19,118 bases of DNA from Actinomycetota bacterium (GTDB lineage: Bacteria > Actinomycetota > Actinomycetes > Nanopelagicales > Nanopelagicaceae): the NCBI GenBank assembly GCA_947487595.1, contig CANKXJ010000011.1:1-19118 (forward strand). The letters are read 5' to 3'. Below are positions 14,305-19,118 of the stretch, in pieces (position 1 is the first letter of the stretch; each line of letters opens with the position of its first letter). Below the pieces are notes generated by a model. That model was not told the DNA's origin. It saw only the letters and a program-made list of their open reading frames with translations, and made no database searches. Both the position numbers and the translations under genes were made by a program.

Positions 14305-14839
14305 CCTCTAGGACCCAAGGCTCATTTGCCGTAGCTTCAAAAAGCTCGCAATCAAAGGCTGTTGAAATAATCTCTGCTAACTCTTGGGGGTTAGTGGGAA
14401 TGGCTTTGGAGAGCAGTAACATCCGTGTTACTTCACCGCGAGTCTTTTTCGACATATGAGTGATCACTTTCTTCACACCATCGACTTTGCTAAAGACTTT
14501 TATCTCAACGCACTTTTCAGCCGGGGGAGTCCAAACGCTTTGATAGGTTGATGAACGGCAGTCAATAACTAAATCACTTTCAATGGCATCTAGCGCCTTA
14601 GTAATCGGTGTGCGCATGAGGGCTGCATCTATTTTTTCTTTGTAAGGCTCAATGAGATCAAGGCATCTAAGGCTTCCGTATTTAGCCGAGATGATTGCAA
14701 TTGATTTTTGGGCTCGCACTTGGGCAGCTTTAGTAAGGGTTGCCCAGCCCAGGCCTTGGTAGAGCACGCCGGTATAGACGGTGATGGCAGGACCTGGCTC
14801 TTGGCCCTTTTTCTCACTAGGGGGCAGCAGAATGAGCAT
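14291..14839 (-). CDS. yaaA: YaaA/DUF328 family protein, shortened
   Basis: The protein starts with MLILLPPSEKK, the typical YaaA opening, then shows VYTGVLYQGLGWATL, SAKYGSLRCLDLIEPYK, VIDCRSSTYQSVW and a C-terminal SKKTRGEVTRMLL segment, all conserved in YaaA. In E. coli, YaaA lowers intracellular free iron and protects against peroxide. The chosen start at 14839 gives 182 residues, against about 240-260 in the family. The missing part is internal: roughly 60-75 residues that normally separate the opening motif from VYTG are absent. The frame extends 14 codons further upstream, but that extension is not family-like. It is transcribed against recA and converges on the alpha/beta hydrolase gene. 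Confidence 0.88.
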   Translation of the reverse strand: MLILLPPSEKKGQEPGPAITVYTGVLYQGLGWATLTKAAQVRAQKSIAIISAKYGSLRCLDLIEPYKEKIDAALMRTPITKALDAIESDLVIDCRSSTYQSVWTPPAEKCVEIKVFSKVDGVKKVITHMSKKTRGEVTRMLLLSKAIPTNPQELAEIISTAFDCELFEATANEPWVLEVIAH

Positions 14840-14851
14840 GGGCGTAAGTAT
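14840..14851 (-). promoter_or_regulatory. Possible yaaA -10 with leaderless spacing
   Basis: On the minus strand, CATACT (14851-14846) stands six bases before the ATG at 14839. It differs from TANNNT at the first position, so this is a weaker case than the thyX, dapA and rimO promoters. No ribosome-binding site is visible. Confidence 0.35.
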
Positions 14852-14883
14852 GGGCCCGCATAGCGCTCGCGACACGCTCATAT

Positions 14884-14906
14884 CTGTCAGTGCCTCCTGC
14901 TACCTT
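14884..14906 (+). promoter_or_regulatory. RecA-NDp (PafBC-type) promoter of recA
   Basis: CTGTCAGTG (14884-14892), eight bases, then TACCTT (14901-14906) matches the mycobacterial RecA-NDp pattern tTGTCRgtg-N8-TAnnnT except at the first, weakly conserved base. In mycobacteria this promoter class is activated by PafBC after DNA damage, independently of LexA. The predicted transcription start is about 14913, inside the LexA box just downstream. Confidence 0.75.
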
Positions 14907-14907
14907 T

Positions 14908-14921
14908 CGAACAGATGTTCG
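14908..14921. promoter_or_regulatory. LexA operator (SOS box) of recA
   Basis: CGAACAGATGTTCG fits the Gram-positive/actinobacterial SOS box CGAAC-N4-GTTCG, with perfect CGAAC/GTTCG arms. It lies directly after the -10 of the PafBC-type promoter and before a second possible -10 (TATTCT, 14924-14929). LexA bound here would block either promoter. It is the only such box I found in the window. Confidence 0.85.
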
Positions 14922-15064
14922 GATATTCTATCCGAGTACAACCAGAGCGGTTCTAACCTCCGCCCACAGCTCTTCCCCCGAGCGCTGCGGTCCGTCGTTA
15001 GGTCTCCGTACCTTCTGGGCCAGGACCAAACGTCACACGAGACGTTCTATCGAAAGGAAAGTAA
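14922..15064 (+). other. GC-rich, potentially structured 5' leader of recA
   Basis: Between the SOS box and the recA GTG are about 140 bases without any gene. A hand count over 14931-15050 gives 72 G/C of 120 (60%), clearly above the flanking genes. It contains no ATG, GTG or TTG from 14922 up to the recA start, so it does not hold an ordinary upstream ORF. Short inverted repeats are visible: GCGG/CCGC near 14947-14964, CAGCTC with GAGCGCTG around 14966-14988 (with a two-base bulge), and AACGTC/GACGTT at 15029-15046. The last ends just before the ribosome-binding site AAAGGAAAG. Confidence 0.5.
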
Positions 15065-16159
15065 GTGGCTACTGAAAAAGTAAATAAAGCTAACGATGCT
15101 GCACAAGAAAAAGCTACAAGCGAGCGCCAAAAAGCCCTCGATACAGCCCTAGCCCAGATCGAACGTCAATTTGGAAAAGGCTCAGTAATGAAGATGTCGG
15201 ATCGTCAAAACCAGATTGTTGAAGTAATTCCAACTGGTTCAATCGCACTTGATATCGCACTTGGTATTGGTGGATTGCCTCGCGGTCGCATTGTTGAAAT
15301 CTACGGACCAGAATCTTCAGGTAAGACAACTCTTACATTGCATGCAATTGCAAACGCACAAGCTGCCGGTGGCATCTGTGCATTCATCGATGCTGAGCAC
15401 GCCTTTGATGCAGAGTATGCAAAGAAGCTTGGTGTTGATATTGATGCTCTTCTTGTTTCACAGCCAGATACAGGTGAACAAGCGTTAGAAATTATGGACA
15501 TGCTTATTCGTTCTGGTGCACTTGATCTCGTTGTCGTTGACTCTGTTGCAGCACTTGTTCCACGTGCTGAAATTGAAGGCGAAATGGGAGATTCTCATAT
15601 GGGTCTTCAGGCACGTCTTATGTCACAAGCGCTACGTAAAATTACTGGCGCCCTTCACCAATCAAAGACAACTGCAATCTTTATTAACCAGTTGCGCGAA
15701 AAGATTGGTGTCTTCTTCGGTTCACCTGAAACAACAACAGGTGGTAAAGCGCTCAAGTTCTATGCATCAGTTCGTTTAGATATCCGCCGTATTGAAACCC
15801 TAAAAGATGGCCAGGACGCTGTTGGTAACCGTACTCGCGTTAAGGTTGTTAAGAACAAGATGGCTCCACCATTTAAGCAGGCAGAGTTTGACATCATTTA
15901 CGGCACAGGTATTTCACGTGAAGGCTCTCTCATCGATCTTGGATCAGAAGTTGGAATTGTGAAGAAATCTGGCGCTTGGTATACATATGAAGCTGATCAA
16001 TTGGGACAAGGCAAGGAAAATGCTCGTACATTCCTTATCGATAACCCTGATCTAGCTAATGAGATTGAAGGCAAGATTCGCGCTCACTTTAAGCCGATTG
16101 AGGTCGATGCAGATCTCATCGCAGCTATCGATGAAGCCACTGCTGAGGTTGATTTCTAA
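15065..16159 (+). CDS. recA: Recombinase RecA
   Basis: RecA forms filaments on single-stranded DNA, catalyses strand exchange and triggers LexA self-cleavage. The 364-residue protein has Walker A GPESSGKT at residues 81-88, the conserved segments VDSVAALVPRAEIEGEMGD and LMSQALRKITG, the LREKIGVFFGSPETTTGG region with loop L2, and a normal C-terminal domain ending in acidic residues. No intein is present, unlike in M. tuberculosis. It starts at a GTG preceded by AAAGGAAAG. Upstream lie both a PafBC-type promoter and a LexA box, so induction by DNA damage is expected. recX follows directly. Confidence 0.98.
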   Translation: MATEKVNKANDAAQEKATSERQKALDTALAQIERQFGKGSVMKMSDRQNQIVEVIPTGSIALDIALGIGGLPRGRIVEIYGPESSGKTTLTLHAIANAQAAGGICAFIDAEHAFDAEYAKKLGVDIDALLVSQPDTGEQALEIMDMLIRSGALDLVVVDSVAALVPRAEIEGEMGDSHMGLQARLMSQALRKITGALHQSKTTAIFINQLREKIGVFFGSPETTTGGKALKFYASVRLDIRRIETLKDGQDAVGNRTRVKVVKNKMAPPFKQAEFDIIYGTGISREGSLIDLGSEVGIVKKSGAWYTYEADQLGQGKENARTFLIDNPDLANEIEGKIRAHFKPIEVDADLIAAIDEATAEVDF

Positions 16160-16668
16160 TTAGCCTGCAATTTTCAAAAGTTGACCAAGAGGCTGACCCT
16201 TACTCAATCGCATATGCCATTGCACAAAATGCTTTGGTTGTGCGGGCCAAGAGTAAGGGTGAGCTCTTGGCTCATCTTAAAAAACGTGGCGTTGAGGATG
16301 AAGTTGCTAGCGCAACAATCTATAAGTTAACGCAAAACGGTTTAATCAATGATGCTGAGTTTGCTAAAGCATGGACTCAATCTCGCCATAACGCCAAGAA
16401 ATTATCAAAGCGCATCATCGCAGGAGAGCTACGCACCAGGGGAGTTGATCAAAGCGCTATTGATGAGGCCCTTGATGAGATTGATGATGAATCTGAGTAC
16501 CGGACGGCTTTTTCTCTAGCTATGAAAAAGTATTCAACGATGTCGCGGATGGAACCAGAGGTTCAGATTCGTAGAATTCAATCCTTGCTACAGCGCAAAG
16601 GATTTGGTTTTGGTGTTATTGGTCGTGTTATTCGCGAGCTAGATATTCACTCAGGCGAGCAGCTGTAG
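16159..16668 (+). CDS. recX: Regulatory protein RecX (non-AUG start likely)
   Basis: RecX binds and caps RecA filaments and limits recombinase activity; it normally sits directly after recA, as here. The protein shows the helical-repeat pattern of the family: DPYSIAYAIAQNALVVRAKS, then LLAHLKKRGVEDEVASATI, NDAEFAKAWTQSRH and a C-terminal QRKGFGFGVIGRVIREL. Family-like coding extends upstream of the first ordinary in-frame start (TTG at 16234), back to the recA stop, yet no ATG, GTG or TTG occurs there. The most plausible start is ATT at 16159, overlapping the recA stop as TAATT, with a GAGG ten bases before it; this gives 169 residues. The gene runs 41 bases into the converging IclR gene. Confidence 0.85.
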   Translation: MSLQFSKVDQEADPYSIAYAIAQNALVVRAKSKGELLAHLKKRGVEDEVASATIYKLTQNGLINDAEFAKAWTQSRHNAKKLSKRIIAGELRTRGVDQSAIDEALDEIDDESEYRTAFSLAMKKYSTMSRMEPEVQIRRIQSLLQRKGFGFGVIGRVIRELDIHSGEQL

Positions 16669-17344
16669 CAACAACGGCTGCGGCATGAACGCGGCCAGGC
16701 TGTCGACCTAAACGCTCAATGGGTCCGCTGATACTCACTGCTGCAATAACTTTTCCATTGGGACCTCGAACTGGGGCAGAAACAGAAGTAACTCCAGCTT
16801 CGCGCTCTCCAACAGATTGCGCCCAACCACGGCGACGATCTGCAGCAAGTTGCGCAGCCGTAAATCTGGCATTAGCAACACCGCGGTGAATCTTTTCGCT
16901 ATCTTCCCAAGCCAGCAAAATCTGGGCAGCCGATCCTGCCTGCATAGTTAACGCTGCGCCAACGGGAACAGAGTCACGCAGACCAGATAAACGCTCTGCA
17001 ACAGCCACACAGATACGTTGATCACCTTGGCGCTTATAGAGCTGAGCACTCTCACCTGTCGCATCACGAAGGGCAGCAAGTGCGGGGGCAGCAGCGGCGA
17101 GTAAACGATCCTCTCCTGCAGCAGCGCCAAGTTCGCCGGCACGTGGGCCTAATACAAAGCGACCAGAGAGGTCACGGGCGACGTAGCGATGAAACTCCAG
17201 GGCTACAGCTAAGCGGTGTGCTGTTGGACGGGCTATTGATGTGGCAGCAACGAGCTCTGCTAGTGAATGTGGGCCAGCTTCTAACGTGTTTAAAATCGCT
17301 GCGGCTTTATCTAATACGCCAACTCCGCTATTCTTTCTGTTCAT
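16628..17344 (-). CDS. IclR family transcriptional regulator (LtbR-like)
   Basis: This 238-residue protein has an N-terminal winged HTH (VLDKAAAILNTLEAGPHSLAELVAATSIARPTAHRLAVALE region, about residues 10-50) and a C-terminal IclR effector domain, with SVSAPVRGPNGKVIAAVSISGP as the typical core. Divergent placement next to leuC-leuD matches LtbR of Corynebacterium, which represses leuCD and tryptophan genes, so control of leucine biosynthesis is the likely role here. The ATG at 17344 is six bases after TAATAT on the minus strand, giving a leaderless start. It is Ala-rich, which raises the local GC content. The effector is unknown. Confidence 0.9.
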   Translation of the reverse strand: MNRKNSGVGVLDKAAAILNTLEAGPHSLAELVAATSIARPTAHRLAVALEFHRYVARDLSGRFVLGPRAGELGAAAGEDRLLAAAAPALAALRDATGESAQLYKRQGDQRICVAVAERLSGLRDSVPVGAALTMQAGSAAQILLAWEDSEKIHRGVANARFTAAQLAADRRRGWAQSVGEREAGVTSVSAPVRGPNGKVIAAVSISGPIERLGRQPGRVHAAAVVATAARLSEYLARE

Positions 17345-17356
17345 AGGATGATATTA
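17345..17356 (-). promoter_or_regulatory. iclR-type gene promoter -10, leaderless spacing
   Basis: On the minus strand TAATAT (17356-17351) fits TANNNT, followed by six bases and the ATG at 17344. No Shine-Dalgarno is seen. The hexamer lies within an inverted repeat and one copy of a direct repeat, so the gene may be autoregulated. Confidence 0.6.
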
Positions 17357-17375
17357 ACATCCCACTATATGATAT
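17346..17375. promoter_or_regulatory. Candidate operator between the IclR gene and leuC
   Basis: Two patterns overlap here. GGATG and CATCC form a 5-bp inverted repeat around seven A/T bases (17346-17362), covering the -10 of the regulator gene. ATGATAT occurs twice in direct orientation (17348-17354 and 17369-17375), 21 bp apart or two helical turns; each copy touches one of the two divergent -10 elements. Binding by the adjacent IclR protein is an inference. Confidence 0.4.
17368..17373 (+). promoter_or_regulatory. leuC promoter -10 candidate
   Basis: TATGAT at 17368-17373 is one base from TATAAT and fits TANNNT. A start near 17380 would give a leader of about 23 bases holding the purine-rich AAGGAGTAAGGAAAAG before the leuC ATG. 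No convincing -35 is present, consistent with an activated or weak promoter. Confidence 0.45.
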
Positions 17376-17402
17376 GGCAAATGAAGGAGTAAGGAAAAGC
17401 AG

Positions 17403-18794
17403 ATGGGTAAAACGCTAGCTGAAAAGATTTGGAGCGAACATGTAGTTCGTGCTGCCGATGGTGAACCAGATCTTTTGTATATCGATCTTCATCTCATCCA
17501 TGAAGTAACTAGCCCACAGGCCTTTGATGGTCTGCGCCTTGCAGGACGCACAGTACGCCGCCCTGAGCTCACCATTGCTACTGAAGATCACAACGTGCCA
17601 ACCCTAAATATTGATAAGCCAATTGCAGATCCTGTTTCAAAGCTGCAGGTGGATACATTGCGTGCAAATTGTGCAGAGTTTGGTGTGCGCATCCATTCAT
17701 TGGGAGATAAAGAGCAAGGGATTGTGCACGTAGTTGGCCCACAGCTGGGCTTAACCCAACCTGGTATGACAATCGTTTGTGGAGATTCACACACGTCAAC
17801 CCATGGTGCTTTTGGTGCGCTTGCTTTTGGCATTGGAACCTCTGAAGTTGAGCATGTTTTAGCAACACAGACTTTGCCGTTAGCACGTCCAAAGACCATG
17901 GCGATCAATGTTGAAGGAACGCTCAAGAGTGGGGTTACCTCAAAAGATATTATCTTGGCAATCATTGCAAAGATTGGTACTGGCGGAGGCCAGGGCTATG
18001 TCATTGAATACCGCGGTTCAGCTATCCGTGCGCTGTCTATGGAATCTCGCATGACAGTATGCAACATGTCTATTGAAGCTGGTGCTCGCGCAGGTCTGAT
18101 TGCACCTGATCAAACTACTTTTGATTACATCAAGGGTAAGCCACATGCACCAGAAGATTTTGAAGCAGCAGTAAAGTACGTGATCACGCTCAATACAGAT
18201 AGCGATGCGAAATTTGATGTTGAGGTAAATCTCAACGCCGACGAGTTAGAGCCATTTGTTACGTGGGGAACTAACCCAGGTCAAGGTGCATCACTGAGTT
18301 CACATGTTCCAAACCCAGCAGATATTAAAGATCCAGAGGCACGTGGGGCTGCAGAGCGCGCACTTGTCTATATGGGTCTAGAGGCTGGCACACCCCTTAA
18401 AAAGATAGCCATTGACACTGTTTTCTTGGGCTCATGCACTAATGGTCGAATTGAAGATCTACGAGCTGCTGCTGAAGTTGTGAAGGGTAAGAAGATTGCT
18501 TCAACACTTCGCATGTTGGTCGTTCCAGGTTCTGCCAGAGTTCGTTTAGAGGCTGAAGCAGAAGGTCTGGATAAAGTCTTTCTTGATGCAGGAGCTGAAT
18601 GGCGAAATGCTGGATGCTCCATGTGTTTGGGTATGAACCCAGATCAATTGGCTGTGGGAGAGCGCTCTGCCTCAACATCTAATCGAAACTTTGAAGGCCG
18701 CCAAGGTAAGGGTGGGCGCACACACTTGGTAAGTCCACTAGTAGCGGCTGCAACTGCCCTGCGTGGAACTCTCTCTTCACCTGCGGATTTGTAA
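17403..18794 (+). CDS. leuC: 3-isopropylmalate dehydratase large subunit
   Basis: LeuC pairs with LeuD to isomerise 2-isopropylmalate to 3-isopropylmalate in leucine synthesis, using a [4Fe-4S] cluster. The cluster cysteines are present: C345 in LGSCTNGRIEDLR, and C405 and C408 in AGCSMCLGMNPDQL. The N-terminal AEKIWSEHVV and the active-site GDSHTSTHGAFGALAFGIGTSEVEH are typical. At 463 residues the length is normal. An AAGGA-type ribosome-binding site precedes the ATG. leuD follows after 12 bases, so the two subunits are cotranscribed. The divergent IclR gene is the probable regulator. Confidence 0.98.
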   Translation: MGKTLAEKIWSEHVVRAADGEPDLLYIDLHLIHEVTSPQAFDGLRLAGRTVRRPELTIATEDHNVPTLNIDKPIADPVSKLQVDTLRANCAEFGVRIHSLGDKEQGIVHVVGPQLGLTQPGMTIVCGDSHTSTHGAFGALAFGIGTSEVEHVLATQTLPLARPKTMAINVEGTLKSGVTSKDIILAIIAKIGTGGGQGYVIEYRGSAIRALSMESRMTVCNMSIEAGARAGLIAPDQTTFDYIKGKPHAPEDFEAAVKYVITLNTDSDAKFDVEVNLNADELEPFVTWGTNPGQGASLSSHVPNPADIKDPEARGAAERALVYMGLEAGTPLKKIAIDTVFLGSCTNGRIEDLRAAAEVVKGKKIASTLRMLVVPGSARVRLEAEAEGLDKVFLDAGAEWRNAGCSMCLGMNPDQLAVGERSASTSNRNFEGRQGKGGRTHLVSPLVAAATALRGTLSSPADL

Positions 18795-18806
18795 GGAGCA
18801 AAAAAC

Positions 18807-19118
18807 ATGGAAAAATTCCTCACCCACACAGGCACCGCAGTTCCACTTCGCCGCAGCAATGTTGATACAGATCAGATTATTCCGGCCGTATATTTGAAGC
18901 GTGTTACACGCAGTGGCTTTGAAGATGGTTTGTTTTCAGCATGGCGCAGTGATCCGCAGTTTGTTCTCAATAAGGCCGAATACAAGGCTGGCACAATTCT
19001 TGTGGCAGGTGTCGATTTTGGTACTGGCTCTTCTCGCGAGCACGCAGTGTGGGCCTTGCAAAACTACGGCTTCAAAGCCGTCATCTCTTCGGGCTTTGCT
19101 GACATCTTCCGAGGTAAC
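18807..19118 (+). CDS. leuD: 3-isopropylmalate dehydratase small subunit (3' partial)
   Basis: The first 104 residues of LeuD are present; the frame is still open at the window end. It starts MEKFLTHTGTAVPLRRSNVD, continues with DTDQIIPAVYLKR, and contains the swivelling-domain motif GVDFGTGSSREHAVWAL, whose GSSREH binds substrate. The full protein is normally close to 200 residues. AAGGAG directly after the leuC stop is its ribosome-binding site, eight bases before the ATG. It completes the isopropylmalate isomerase with LeuC. Confidence 0.97.
   Translation, partial: MEKFLTHTGTAVPLRRSNVDTDQIIPAVYLKRVTRSGFEDGLFSAWRSDPQFVLNKAEYKAGTILVAGVDFGTGSSREHAVWALQNYGFKAVISSGFADIFRGN

Noticed and set aside
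14840..14881. Upstream extension of yaaA to 14881
   Set aside because: The YaaA family begins at MLILLPPSE, which corresponds to the ATG at 14839. The 14 extra residues have no family match.
14781..15083. 100-codon open frame on the plus strand across the yaaA-recA gap
   Set aside because: It crosses the yaaA start, the recA promoter and leader, and runs into recA in the wrong frame. No domain or ribosome-binding site supports it.
15065..16159. Possible intein in recA, as in some mycobacteria
   Set aside because: The reading frame gives a normal-length RecA with no insertion.

Overview
The window looks like core chromosome of a small-genome actinobacterium. Three things point there: the gene order (pnp, M16 peptidase, dapB, thyX, dapA, RNase J, ftsK, rimO, pgsA, cinA, clgR, DUF3046, recA, recX), the presence of families typical of Actinobacteria (ClgR, DUF3046, a mycoredoxin-like glutaredoxin, an IclR regulator beside leuCD), and promoters of the TANNNT type placed directly in front of start codons. 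Base composition is well below that of Streptomyces or Mycobacterium, and genes overlap or abut almost everywhere. A freshwater acI/Nanopelagicales-like organism would fit; that placement is inference. No stretch over 300 bases lacks a gene, and I see no rRNA, tRNA, IS element, prophage or CRISPR array.

Region 1 (1-5198): the 3' end of pnp, an M16 zinc peptidase, dapB and a mycoredoxin-like protein read rightward. A converging azlC-azlD pair (branched-chain amino acid exporter) reads leftward. From the azlC/thyX divergence, thyX (flavin-dependent thymidylate synthase) and dapA read rightward. dapA and dapB are consecutive steps of the lysine/diaminopimelate pathway.

Region 2 (5198-14304): RNase J, FtsK, a RodZ-like membrane HTH protein carrying an apparent one-base frameshift, RimO, PgsA, a stand-alone CinA C-terminal domain, ClgR, a TetR regulator, a DUF3046 protein and an alpha/beta hydrolase. 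This is the usual actinobacterial ftsK-to-recA block, with the TetR and hydrolase genes as less usual members.

Region 3 (14291-16668): a shortened YaaA reads leftward. recA then follows a promoter region that combines a PafBC-type (RecA-NDp) promoter with a LexA box and a GC-rich leader of about 150 bases. recX follows, apparently starting at a non-AUG codon that overlaps the recA stop.

Region 4 (16628-19118): an IclR-family regulator (LtbR-like) diverges from leuC-leuD (isopropylmalate isomerase, leuD cut by the window end), across a 58-base region with overlapping promoters and repeated elements.

Nothing here is a wholly new system. The best leads are regulatory or structural: the composite recA promoter and leader, the broken or recoded rodZ, the recX start codon, the compact YaaA, and a consistent set of leaderless starts.
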